Part shown: positions 44,383 to 52,877 of the stretch, one piece after another
How the letters are laid out: each line of letters begins with the position of its first letter
Numbering within the stretch: position 1 is the first letter of the stretch
Assembly: GCF_001579845.1 (NCBI RefSeq)
Contig: NZ_CP007440.1
Coordinates: forward strand, 8,082,029 to 8,146,028
DNA length: 64,000 nucleotides
Origin: Rhodoplanes sp. Z2-YC6860
Lineage (GTDB): Bacteria; Pseudomonadota; Alphaproteobacteria; Rhizobiales; Xanthobacteraceae
Direction of reading: 5' to 3'
The notes under the pieces: generated by a model
What the model saw: the letters and a program-made list of their open reading frames with translations, nothing else
Database searches by the model: none
Told to the model about the DNA's origin: nothing
Position numbers and translations under genes: made by a program

Positions 44383-45591
44383 ATGCCCGTTCCGTCCCGC
44401 ATTTCCAGAACTACGTCCAAGATCACATCGAAGATCACGCGCCGCCTGCTGCTGGCGGCCGCAGCCGCTGCGGCTCTGTCGGCTCCGGCATTCGCCGAGG
44501 ACACCATCAAGCTCGGCCTCGTTGCCGCGATGTCCGGTCAGTCGGCAAAATCCGGCGAGGCCATCGTGCGCGGTCTCTCGCTCGCTCTCGACGAGATCAA
44601 CGCCAAGGGCGGCCTGCTCGGGAAGAAGGTCGAGCTCGTGGTGCGCGACGACGAAAGCAATCCGGCCAAGGGCGTGGTCGCGGCGCGCGAACTGGTGCAG
44701 CGCGAGAAGGTCGCGGCGCTGTTCGGCGGCCTCGACACACCCGTGTCGGTCGCCATCGTACCGTTCGCCAACCAGAGCAAGGTGCCGTTCATGGGTGTGT
44801 GGGCGGCGGGCACGCCGATCACGCGCAACGGCGCGGCCGAGAACTACGTGTTCCGCGTCTCCGCCGTCGACGTGCTGGTCGACAAGGCGCTGGTCGATTA
44901 CGCGATCAAGAAGTACAGCGCCAAGAAGCCCGGGATGATCCTGATCAACAATCCCTGGGGCGAATCGAACGAGGCGGGGCTGAAGGCCGCGCTCGCCGAC
45001 AAGAGCCTTGCTTACGCGGGCATCGAGAAATTCCAGGACGCCGACGTCGATGTGGTGCCTCAGCTCACCCGCTTGAAAGAAGCCGGCGCCGACGTGCTGT
45101 TCATGGTCGCGAACGTCGCGCCGTCTTCGCAGGTGGTGAAGTCGCTCGACCGCATGGGCTGGAATGTGCCGATCGTCTCGCACTGGGGCCCGGCCGGCGG
45201 TCGCTTCAGCGAGCTCGCGGGCCCGAGCAGCGAGCGCGTGCACTTCATCCAGACCTTCAGCTTCTCGGGCAAGCTTTCGCCCAAGGCCGAGCAGGTTCTG
45301 GCGGCGCTGAAGGCGAAATATCCGGCGATCAAGACGCTGGCGGACGTCACACCCGCGGTCGGCATCGCCAACGCCTACGACGCGATGCATCTCACCGCGC
45401 TCGCCATCGCCAAGGCAGGCTCGACCGAAGGCCCGAAGATCCGCGAGGCGTTCTACGCCATCGATAAGTATGACGGCCTGATCAAGAGCTACAGCAAGCC
45501 GTTCTCGCCCACGAATCAGGACGCGCTGACCTCGGAGGACTATCTCTTCACCTACTTCAAGGAAGGCGAAATCCTTCCGCTGACGAACTAG
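44383..45591 (+). CDS. Branched-chain-amino-acid-type ABC substrate-binding protein (LivK family)
   Basis: A 402-residue periplasmic binding protein of the type I fold. The ATG at 44383 follows AGAGGTAACGCC. A long basic leader (SRTTSKITSKITRR) precedes the hydrophobic signal core LLLAAAAAAALSAPAFAED. The mature chain IKLGLVAAMSGQSAKSGEAIVRGLSLALDEINAKGGLLGKKVELV is the LivJ/K hallmark, and VDKALVDYAIKKY and NNPWGESNEAG belong to the second lobe. Members of this family bind amino acids, amides, urea or aromatic acids. It is the first gene of a Liv-type operon ending in an amidohydrolase, which suggests a cyclic amide or N-heterocycle ligand (inference). Confidence 0.95.
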   Translation: MPVPSRISRTTSKITSKITRRLLLAAAAAAALSAPAFAEDTIKLGLVAAMSGQSAKSGEAIVRGLSLALDEINAKGGLLGKKVELVVRDDESNPAKGVVAARELVQREKVAALFGGLDTPVSVAIVPFANQSKVPFMGVWAAGTPITRNGAAENYVFRVSAVDVLVDKALVDYAIKKYSAKKPGMILINNPWGESNEAGLKAALADKSLAYAGIEKFQDADVDVVPQLTRLKEAGADVLFMVANVAPSSQVVKSLDRMGWNVPIVSHWGPAGGRFSELAGPSSERVHFIQTFSFSGKLSPKAEQVLAALKAKYPAIKTLADVTPAVGIANAYDAMHLTALAIAKAGSTEGPKIREAFYAIDKYDGLIKSYSKPFSPTNQDALTSEDYLFTYFKEGEILPLTN

Positions 45592-45678
45592 CTTCAAATC
45601 AAGCGTGTGAACTTCAAGAATTGGCGGGACGCAGGCCACCGCCTGCGTCCCGCTGCTGCATCTGAGGAGCAGGCAGTC

Positions 45679-46551
45679 ATGCTGCTGATCTCGGCGATCG
45701 TCTCCGGCCTCGCAGTCGGCAGCATGTACGGGCTGATCGCACTCGGCTTCCACGTCACCTACGTGGTCTCCAACACCGTCAATTTCTCGCAGGGCTCAGC
45801 GATGATGCTCGGCGCCGTGCTGGGCTACACCTTCGGCATCCGCTTCGGGTGGCCGCTGCCGCTCGCGATCGCGATGGCGCTGTTTCTCTGCGCGCTGTTC
45901 GGCCTGGTGGTCGAGCGCACGCTGGTGCGCCCCTTCGCCGAACGCGGCTCGAACGGCTGGCTGATGGCGACGGTCGCCGGCGGCATCGTGATCGACAACA
46001 TCGTGCTCTTCACCTTCGGCAAGGAGCCGCGCGGATTCCCGTCGATCCTGGCGCAGAAGCCGATCGAGCTGTTCGGCACCGGCGTGTTTCCGCTGCAGCT
46101 CGTCATTCCGGCGGTCGGGATCGCCATCACGGTCGCGCTGCAGCTTGCGTTCAACCACACGCGGCTCGGCAAGGCCCTGCTCGCCGTGGTGCAGAACAAG
46201 GACGCGGCGCGGCTGATGGGCATCAATGTGCGGGCTGCGATCGCGTTCTCGTTCGCACTGTCGACGGCGCTCGCGGGCCTCGCGGGCCTGCTGATCGCGC
46301 CGCTGTTCAGCGTGCATTCCGACATGGGGACGCTGTTCGGCATCAAGGCCTTTGCAGTCGCTATCCTGGGCGGCATTACGTCGGCTTCGGGCGTGATGCT
46401 CGCCGGATTCCTCTACGGACTGATCGAGGCCACGGTCACGGCCTTTGCCGGATCGACCTACACCCAGATCGCGGCCTTCGGCGTCGTGATCCTCGCGCTC
46501 GCCGTGATGCCCAACGGGCTGCTCGGCCGCGCCGCGACGAAGAAGGTCTGA
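45679..46551 (+). CDS. livH: Liv-type ABC transporter permease LivH
   Basis: A 290-residue inner-membrane permease, eight helices. MLLISAIVSGLAVGSMYGLIALGFHVTYVVSNTVNFSQG is the LivH N terminus; the coupling loop is GKALLAVVQNKDAARLMGINVRAAIAFSF and the conserved GIKAFAVAILGGITSASGVMLAGFLYGLIE follows. The ATG at 45679 is chosen over the longer frame from 45607 because family members start at this helix. Its stop lies 2 bp before the ATG of the fused LivM-LivG-LivF gene. Confidence 0.95.
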   Translation: MLLISAIVSGLAVGSMYGLIALGFHVTYVVSNTVNFSQGSAMMLGAVLGYTFGIRFGWPLPLAIAMALFLCALFGLVVERTLVRPFAERGSNGWLMATVAGGIVIDNIVLFTFGKEPRGFPSILAQKPIELFGTGVFPLQLVIPAVGIAITVALQLAFNHTRLGKALLAVVQNKDAARLMGINVRAAIAFSFALSTALAGLAGLLIAPLFSVHSDMGTLFGIKAFAVAILGGITSASGVMLAGFLYGLIEATVTAFAGSTYTQIAAFGVVILALAVMPNGLLGRAATKKV

Positions 46552-46553
46552 CC

Positions 46554-49055
46554 ATGAACGGCCGCGCGCTGACACCCTCGGCGATGACCATCACGATCCT
46601 GGCGCTGACCGCGGCTGCGGTCGCGCTGGTGCTCGGCAGCGAAGGCTACACGCATTTCATCATCGCACTGGTCGCGCTGACCGCTGTGGTCGGCGTCGGA
46701 TTGAACGTACTGCTGGGTCTCGCCGGCCAGGTGTCGCTCGGTCACGTCGGATTCTATGCGATCGGCGCCTATACGGCCGCGATCCTGACGCTGAAAGGCA
46801 TGAGCTTCTGGCTGGCTTTCCCTGCGGCCGGCATGGTTGCTGGCATCCTTGGCGCCCTGCTCGCGCTGCCGGCGCTGCGCGTCACCGGACCCTATCTCGC
46901 GATGATCACCATCGCGTTTGCCTTCATCGTCCAGCACGGCACCATCGAATGGAAAGGCCTGACCGGCGGCCAGAACGGACTGATGGGTCTCGTGCCGCCG
47001 GAGCTTTTCGGCCGCGCCTTCGCCGAGCGCGAGATGGCGTTGCTGGCCGTTCTGCTCGCGGGCCTCTCGCTCTATGTGTTCCAGCGCCTCGCCGCGAGCG
47101 CCTGGGGCAAGGCGATGGTCGCGGTGCGCGACAGCGAAACCGCGGCGCGCTCGATCGGGCTCAACCCGGTGACGGTCAAGACCGCGGCCTTTGCAGTCTC
47201 GGCGGTGTTCGCGGGCCTTGCGGGCGCGATCTTCGCGCCGCTGATGATGTTCGTTGCGCCAGACTCGTTTCCGTTCTCGCAATCGATTCTGTTCCTGCTC
47301 GCCGTGATCGTCGGTGGCGCGGGTTGGGTGCTGGGGCCGGTTGTTGGCGCCATCGTCACCGTGATGCTGCCGGAGCTTCTTTCCGGGCTTGCCGAATACC
47401 GGCTGCTGTTCGTCGGCGCACTGCTGCTGGTGGTTTTATGGATCGCACCGGAGGGCGTCATCGGCACCATCGCGCGCCGCTTCCGCCGTACCGATCAGGC
47501 GTGGGCCAAGACGGACGGCTTCGATCTTGGTGTCGTCCCTTCCGGCGAGGCCACGGGGGCGCCGCTACAGGTCGAGGGCATCGGCATTTCGTTCGGCGGC
47601 ATCAAGGCCGCATCCGGTGTGAGCTTCACGGCCGAGCCCTCCCGCATCACCAGCGTGATCGGGCCGAACGGCGCGGGCAAAACCACCGTGCTCAACATGA
47701 TCGGCGGCTTCTACCGGCCGGACGCCGGCCGCATCCGGCTCGGCGGCGCAGAGCTTGCCGGCGCGCCCGCGTGGCGCATTTCGCGCGCCGGAATCGCGCG
47801 CACCTACCAGACCACGCAGCTGTTCGGCGAGATGAGCGTGCTCGACAACGTGCTGGTCGCGCTGCGCCGCGGCCGGCTCGGCAATCCGGTGATGGGCACC
47901 GCAACCGGCGAGGAACAGCGCATCGCCGAAGCGCTGCTCGCATTCGTCGGCTATCACGGCGCGTTGGCTGCGCCCGCGAATGGTCTGCCTCACGTCGACC
48001 GCCGTCTCGTCGAGATCGCTCGCGCGCTGGCCACCCGGCCAGGCGTGCTCCTGCTCGACGAACCGGCCGCGGGGCTGATGCGTGCCGACAAGGCCGCGCT
48101 GAGCAAGCTCATCCGCCGCATCGCCGATCTCGGCGTCGCCGTCATTCTCGTGGAACACGATATGGCGATGGTGATGGGCATCTCGGACCACGTCGTGGTG
48201 CTCGACGCGGGCCAGGTCATCGCGGCCGGCAAGCCTGCCGAAGTGCGGCGCGATCCGCGCGTGCTGAAAGCCTATCTCGGCGACGGCGAGATGCGCGGAC
48301 GCCCGCGCGCCACGGCCTGGAACGGCTCGCAGGACGCGATCTTGACCTGTCTCAAGCTCAGCGCCGGCTACGGCGCTGCGCCGGTCCTCGACGAGGTCTC
48401 GTTCGAAGTGAAGCCCGGCGAGCTGGTGGCGCTGCTCGGCTCGAACGGCGCCGGCAAGTCCACCGCCATGCGCGCCGTCACCGGGCTCCTGCGTCCCGTC
48501 ACCGGATCGATCATCGTCGACGACAAGCCCGTCGACCATGTGGCCGCGCATCGGATCGCGGCGAGCGGCGTGGCGCTGGTGCCAGAGGGCCGCCAGGTGT
48601 TTCCGGAGCTGACGGTGCGGGACAACATCCTGCTCGGCGCCCATTCGCGAAAGCAAGTCGATCGCGAAGCCGAGCTCGAAGTGATGCTGAAACGCTTCCC
48701 GCGGCTGCGCGAACGGCTGACGAGCCGCGCCGGGCTCCTCTCTGGCGGCGAGCAGCAGATGCTCGCTATCGCCCGCGGGTTGATGGCGCAGCCGCGCATC
48801 CTGTTGCTCGATGAGCCGTCACTGGGCCTGGCGCCAGCGATGATTAACGAGCTGTTCGACGTGCTGGCGGAGCTGCGCGACGACGGCGTCACCATCCTGC
48901 TGGTCGATCAGATGGCCGCCATGGCGCTGACGGTCGCCGATCGCGGCTATGTGCTGGAATCCGGCCGCGTGGTACGGAGCGACACCGCGGAGGCGCTGGC
49001 ACACGATCCGGCGCTCGAAGCGGCCTATCTCGGACACCCGGAAGCGGCGCAGTAG
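46554..49055 (+). CDS. LivM-LivG-LivF triple fusion: ABC permease plus two ATPase domains
   Basis: A single 833-residue chain replaces three usual subunits. Residues 1 to about 310 are a LivM permease (GLNVLLGLAGQVSLGHVGFYAIGAYTAAIL; coupling loop AVRDSETAARSIGLNPVTVK). A LivG-like ATPase of about 340-585 has Walker A GPNGAGKTT (370-378), Walker B LLLDEPAAGL and H-loop VEHD. A LivF-like ATPase (about 595-833) has Walker A GSNGAGKST (629-637), signature LSGGEQQ (729-735) and VDQM in place of the H-loop His. The first ATPase lacks a recognisable ABC signature, reading LPHVDRR (478-484). There is no stop or frameshift at either junction. With LivH it would form the import pore. Confidence 0.95.
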   Translation: MNGRALTPSAMTITILALTAAAVALVLGSEGYTHFIIALVALTAVVGVGLNVLLGLAGQVSLGHVGFYAIGAYTAAILTLKGMSFWLAFPAAGMVAGILGALLALPALRVTGPYLAMITIAFAFIVQHGTIEWKGLTGGQNGLMGLVPPELFGRAFAEREMALLAVLLAGLSLYVFQRLAASAWGKAMVAVRDSETAARSIGLNPVTVKTAAFAVSAVFAGLAGAIFAPLMMFVAPDSFPFSQSILFLLAVIVGGAGWVLGPVVGAIVTVMLPELLSGLAEYRLLFVGALLLVVLWIAPEGVIGTIARRFRRTDQAWAKTDGFDLGVVPSGEATGAPLQVEGIGISFGGIKAASGVSFTAEPSRITSVIGPNGAGKTTVLNMIGGFYRPDAGRIRLGGAELAGAPAWRISRAGIARTYQTTQLFGEMSVLDNVLVALRRGRLGNPVMGTATGEEQRIAEALLAFVGYHGALAAPANGLPHVDRRLVEIARALATRPGVLLLDEPAAGLMRADKAALSKLIRRIADLGVAVILVEHDMAMVMGISDHVVVLDAGQVIAAGKPAEVRRDPRVLKAYLGDGEMRGRPRATAWNGSQDAILTCLKLSAGYGAAPVLDEVSFEVKPGELVALLGSNGAGKSTAMRAVTGLLRPVTGSIIVDDKPVDHVAAHRIAASGVALVPEGRQVFPELTVRDNILLGAHSRKQVDREAELEVMLKRFPRLRERLTSRAGLLSGGEQQMLAIARGLMAQPRILLLDEPSLGLAPAMINELFDVLAELRDDGVTILLVDQMAAMALTVADRGYVLESGRVVRSDTAEALAHDPALEAAYLGHPEAAQ

Positions 49056-49058
49056 CCC

Positions 49059-50288
49059 ATGCTCGATCTCGTCCTCCGCAATGCCCGCATCGCCGGCCGT
49101 GGTGCCGCGACCTTCGACATCGCTGTCGCCGGCGGCCGCATCGCCGATATCGCACCGTCAATTGCGGCCGATGCGCCGTCCGAAAACCTCGACGGCCGCC
49201 TCGTGACACCGGGCTTCGTCGACACACACATCCATCTCGACAAGTCCTGCATCCTCGATCGTTGCCATGCCGAGCACGGCACGCTGCAGGAAGCGATCGC
49301 ACAGGTTGCGGCCGCCAAGCGCGCCTTCACCGAGGACGATGTCTACGAACGCGGCCGTCGCACGCTGGAGAAGGCCATCGTGCAAGGCACCACCCACATG
49401 CGCACCCATGTGGAAGTCGATCCGCGCATCGGACTGAAAAGCTTCCAGGCGATCAAACGCCTCAAGCGCGACTATGCCTGGGCGATCGATCTCGAGATTT
49501 GCGTGTTTCCGCAGGAGGGCCTGCTCAACGATCCCGGCACCGAGGCGCTTCTGATCGAAGCGTGCAAGTCAGGCGCCGGTCTGATTGGCGGCTGCCCCTA
49601 TACCGACAGCGATCCGCATGGCCAGATCGCCCGCATCTTCAGCATCGCTCGCGAATTCGATCTCGACATCGACTTCCACCTCGATTTCGATCTCGACGCC
49701 TCATGGATGGATATCGAGGAGGTCTGCCGACAGGCTGGAGCGCATGGCTATGGCGGCCGCGTCGCGGTTGGCCATGTCACCAAGCTGTCGGCGCTGCCGC
49801 CGAAACGGCTCGATGCCGTGGCGCAACGCCTCGCGGCCTCCGGCGTCGCTGTGACGGTGCTGCCGGCGACCGATCTGTTTCTGATGGGCCGCGACCACGA
49901 TCACGCCGTTCCGCGCGGCGTCGCGCCGGCGCATCGGCTTGCCGAGCACGGCGTGACCTGCTCGCTCTCCACCAACAATGTGCTCAATCCGTTCACACCG
50001 TTCGGCGATTGCTCGCTGGTGCGGATGGCGAACCTGTACGCCAATGTCGCCCAGGCCGGCAGCTCGCGCGAGCTCGCGGCCTGTTTCGATCTCGTCACGC
50101 AACAGCCGGCACGGCTGATGAATCTTTCGGACTATGGCGTCGCTGTCGGCAACCCGGCCGATCTGATCGTGCTCGACGGCACCGATCCGGCCATGATCGT
50201 CGCCGAACTCGCAGCCCCTCTCATGGGCATCAAGCGCGGCCGCCGCAGCTTCAGCCGCCCCGCGGCGGTGTTCAACCGACCGCAATAG
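49059..50288 (+). CDS. Amidohydrolase, cytosine-deaminase-like, with altered metal-site residues
   Basis: A 409-residue cytoplasmic metal hydrolase; its ATG is 3 bp after the transporter stop. The first metal motif HIHLDKS (His57, His59) and the architecture match the cytosine deaminase/AtzC group. Later motifs differ: HLDFDLD stands where HxDE is usual, and STNNVLNPFTPFGD replaces the segment that normally carries the catalytic Asp (D-D/D-N before the DPW-type motif). VGHVTKL supplies the next His. It may therefore hydrolyse a cyclic amide or guanidine rather than deaminate cytosine. Being last in the Liv operon, it should act on the imported compound. Confidence 0.9.
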   Translation: MLDLVLRNARIAGRGAATFDIAVAGGRIADIAPSIAADAPSENLDGRLVTPGFVDTHIHLDKSCILDRCHAEHGTLQEAIAQVAAAKRAFTEDDVYERGRRTLEKAIVQGTTHMRTHVEVDPRIGLKSFQAIKRLKRDYAWAIDLEICVFPQEGLLNDPGTEALLIEACKSGAGLIGGCPYTDSDPHGQIARIFSIAREFDLDIDFHLDFDLDASWMDIEEVCRQAGAHGYGGRVAVGHVTKLSALPPKRLDAVAQRLAASGVAVTVLPATDLFLMGRDHDHAVPRGVAPAHRLAEHGVTCSLSTNNVLNPFTPFGDCSLVRMANLYANVAQAGSSRELAACFDLVTQQPARLMNLSDYGVAVGNPADLIVLDGTDPAMIVAELAAPLMGIKRGRRSFSRPAAVFNRPQ

Positions 50289-50319
50289 CGCTACACGCTA
50301 TCATGTAGAGCGCAGGCTG

Positions 50320-50340
50320 ACGCGGGATATTCGCCCGCGT
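50320..50340. terminator. Candidate terminator hairpin between convergent genes
   Basis: Perfect 7-bp stem ACGCGGG / CCCGCGT with a 7-nt loop, between the amidohydrolase stop (50288) and the FecR-domain gene stop (50346). There is no T-run, so it would be a weak or Rho-assisted terminator. Confidence 0.35.
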
Positions 50341-50345
50341 TGCCC

Positions 50346-51260
50346 CTAGCAGTAACCGCACGGGGGCGGTGGAGGCGATACCGGCGGTGCCGGCGGCGAG
50401 ACGCTGCCGGCTTGGTTGGTCTGCGACACGCCTTTGGCGGCGCCATTGCCGGCACCGAAGATCGAGATGTAACCGAGCGGATCGGTACCGGGTGGACTGG
50501 TCGGGTCCTGGATCACGGTGAACTTGTATCCGTCCGGCACATTGCCTTGCGTCGGGATATTGGCGACGCCCCCGGTCTGGCCCGGCTTGCTGTTGATCAG
50601 TTGCATGACCAGTTGCAACACCGCATCCGGGAGACGGAACGGCGTCGGGATCGGATCGTTGGGTCCACCGAGCACCGTGGCGAAGCCCGGCTGCAGCGTC
50701 ACCGAGCCGACATTGTTGGTGACCGTGATCTGACCGAAATTCGACAGCACCAGCTCACCACCGGTCACGCCCGTGGCCTGCTGGATCATTTGCATGATGC
50801 TCTGCGGCACTTGCACCATCACGGTGACCATGCCGCCCCGAATGCCGAGCGAGGCCGACGGCGTCCGGATCTCGGCGCCGGAGTTGTGGCTGACCTGCCC
50901 CCCAATGAAGCGCAACGCGCCCTTGGTGACGGTCGCCACCATGGCCCCCGACTTGGCTTGCGGGTCGTAGACGAACTGGTCGATCACCAGGTCGCAATTG
51001 GCGCCGAGATTGATCGCCGACTGGTCCGGGAACTGGATTTGCGTCGAGCCCAGAGCAGAGGTGCGGACCCGCTCCTTCACGGCAATGTTCGTGCCGATCG
51101 TGAGCTTGCGCATGGCGCCGCCCGGCGGCGTGCCGGTCGCCTCCTGATTGACGGCGCCGACCCTGCCGTAGCTTTGCGCCTCTGCGGTGCTCACGGTGGC
51201 TACCGTGGACAGCAGAACCCCGAGCAGGCTCGTGACTTGAGATGGTTTGGTCCAATCCAT
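50346..51260 (-). CDS. Secreted FecR-domain protein
   Basis: A 304-residue exported protein with a signal peptide of about 27 residues ending STAEAQS. A FecR-like domain of about residues 50-140 (VKERVRTSALGSTQIQFPDQSAINLGANCDLVIDQFVYDP... VTKGALRFIGGQ... IRTPSASLGIRGG) is present without the anti-sigma N-terminal helix or a membrane span. It is thus not a sigma regulator but the free periplasmic/surface version of the domain. The C terminus is low complexity (PPAPPVSPPPPPCGYC) with two terminal cysteines. Its gene follows the barrel gene at 51271 by 10 bp, and the pair is likely functionally linked. Confidence 0.88.
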   Translation of the reverse strand: MDWTKPSQVTSLLGVLLSTVATVSTAEAQSYGRVGAVNQEATGTPPGGAMRKLTIGTNIAVKERVRTSALGSTQIQFPDQSAINLGANCDLVIDQFVYDPQAKSGAMVATVTKGALRFIGGQVSHNSGAEIRTPSASLGIRGGMVTVMVQVPQSIMQMIQQATGVTGGELVLSNFGQITVTNNVGSVTLQPGFATVLGGPNDPIPTPFRLPDAVLQLVMQLINSKPGQTGGVANIPTQGNVPDGYKFTVIQDPTSPPGTDPLGYISIFGAGNGAAKGVSQTNQAGSVSPPAPPVSPPPPPCGYC

Positions 51261-51270
51261 GATCGCGCCC

Positions 51271-52653
51271 TCAGAATCGCGCCGTTGGTCCGGTCATGAC
51301 CTGATAGTTGTCCAACCGGAAGTTCGGCAGCGTGGAGGTGGTCTTGTCGTACTGGAAGGTGGTTTTGAGGCCGAACACTTTGGTGATCGGCGTGTCGAAG
51401 ATCACGCCAGCTGTCCATGTCTTATCGGACCGCTTCGTGTTCGGATCGAGGAACGGATTGGCCGCGTCGAAATCGGTTTCCGTGTAGCGGGCAAACGGCG
51501 ACAGGATCCAGTAGCGCGGCATCCAGGTGAACGGCGGCGGCACCATGAACGAGAGCGCGGCTTCGCCGACCCACTGATCGAAATTCTGGAAATCCGCCTG
51601 GCCTTCGCCGCGCCGGTAGTAACCACGGGCATCGAGCCTCACGGTCTCGACGATCGAATACTTCATCGACATGCCGCCAGTGAACCAGTTGCCGCTGCTG
51701 AACTCGTTCAGCTGGGAAGCAGCGACGCCTTGAGTCGCGACCGGCGCATCGACGGTGATACCCACATGCCGCCATTCGAAGCCCGGCTCGAAGGAGAGCT
51801 TCGGGTTGACCGGTAGCGTGAAGACAACGCCGGCTCCGCCGGAGGCGAGATACTGGCTGCCCCCGACCCAGATGTTGCCGCCCGTGACGTAAGGCTTCAC
51901 GCTCGCGCCCGGGAACACGTCGTTCCTGATCGGAATACGCCAGCCAAAGCTGCCGTCGATCAAGCCGACGTTGAGGTCGGTCAGCACGAACTGCTGCGTC
52001 AGATAGCCGGTGAAGCGCGTCTCGAAGGTCGATCCCGCGGTATCGTTGAGATCGTAGTCGTGGCTCAGGCCGACCATGCCGAACCAGTTGCTGTCGGAGC
52101 GCTTGGTGTTCGTCGTCGGCAGACCGAGCTCCTGGCCGCCGACATTCACGAGGCCATTCGACGGCGCAAAATTGGCATTGCTCTGATACCGCACGCCAGT
52201 CTGGGCAAAGCCCGAGAACCGGCTCTGCTGCGTCTGCCGCTCGGTATCGGGCAGATAATCTTCGATGCGCGATTTGGTGACCGGATCGAGCCCCCGCGTC
52301 GCCAGCGCTTCCTTGAAATAGCGCTTGGCCATGTCGAAGGAGCGCAGCTTCATGTACAGCGTGCCGAGCTCGTACTTCACATGCGCCAGATTCGGATTGT
52401 AGTAGAGCAGACGCTCAAGGGCCGCGATCGCGGCTTCATAATCGCCACGATTGGTCGCCACTTTCACGTAGGCGAAGGTGACTTCGTAATTCGTCGGCTC
52501 GCGCAGCATTTGCGCATGAAGGCGCTCTTGTTCGTCGCTGGCGTCTTGCGCCGACGCCGGTTGAATCGCAACGAACAACGCAAAGACAGGCGCGCAGACG
52601 GTCATCAGGCCTCGGGCAAAATTCACCCGGGCCGCAATTTCCCTGTACGGCAT
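51271..52653 (-). CDS. TPR plus beta-barrel outer-membrane protein (Slam/DUF560-like architecture)
   Basis: A 460-residue protein. The ATG at 52653 follows GGAG. A signal peptide ends near QPASAQD, then one to three TPR-like helical repeats (YEVTFAYVKVATNRGDYEAAIAALERLLYYNPN, VKYELGTLYMKLRSFDMAKRYFKEAL). From about residue 145 the chain is a run of amphipathic strands rich in Tyr, Gly and Asn, ending in ...VMTGPTARF with the C-terminal Phe typical of BAM-assembled barrels. TPR followed by a barrel is the layout of Slam translocons, which move proteins to the cell surface. The neighbouring FecR-domain protein is a candidate client or partner; this is inference. Confidence 0.85.
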   Translation of the reverse strand: MPYREIAARVNFARGLMTVCAPVFALFVAIQPASAQDASDEQERLHAQMLREPTNYEVTFAYVKVATNRGDYEAAIAALERLLYYNPNLAHVKYELGTLYMKLRSFDMAKRYFKEALATRGLDPVTKSRIEDYLPDTERQTQQSRFSGFAQTGVRYQSNANFAPSNGLVNVGGQELGLPTTNTKRSDSNWFGMVGLSHDYDLNDTAGSTFETRFTGYLTQQFVLTDLNVGLIDGSFGWRIPIRNDVFPGASVKPYVTGGNIWVGGSQYLASGGAGVVFTLPVNPKLSFEPGFEWRHVGITVDAPVATQGVAASQLNEFSSGNWFTGGMSMKYSIVETVRLDARGYYRRGEGQADFQNFDQWVGEAALSFMVPPPFTWMPRYWILSPFARYTETDFDAANPFLDPNTKRSDKTWTAGVIFDTPITKVFGLKTTFQYDKTTSTLPNFRLDNYQVMTGPTARF

Positions 52654-52877
52654 TCCTAACTCCAGCACCCGCCGTCCCGAAAAAAATCACACGGGAACTG
52701 TGTTCGCAAGTGCGGCGCGTTGACCGCGCGTCATAAACCGGACGTTGTGGAACGGAGTGTGGCCATTCTGCACCAGATGCAGGTGCTGGGGTACGCTTTC
52801 GCGGCAGATCGTCACGCTCTGTGGATATCCGGAGCAGGCCTGAGTCCGGCGGCCGATTCGGAACCGGAGCCGCCTCA

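Noticed and set aside
46949-48814. 621-residue open frame inside the LivM-LivG-LivF gene
   Set aside because: Shadow frame on the same strand with Arg/Pro-rich low complexity; the overlapping frame has all ABC motifs.
50346-51260. FecR protein as an anti-sigma regulator of iron uptake
   Set aside because: No N-terminal anti-sigma domain, no membrane span, and no sigma factor or TonB receptor gene adjacent.
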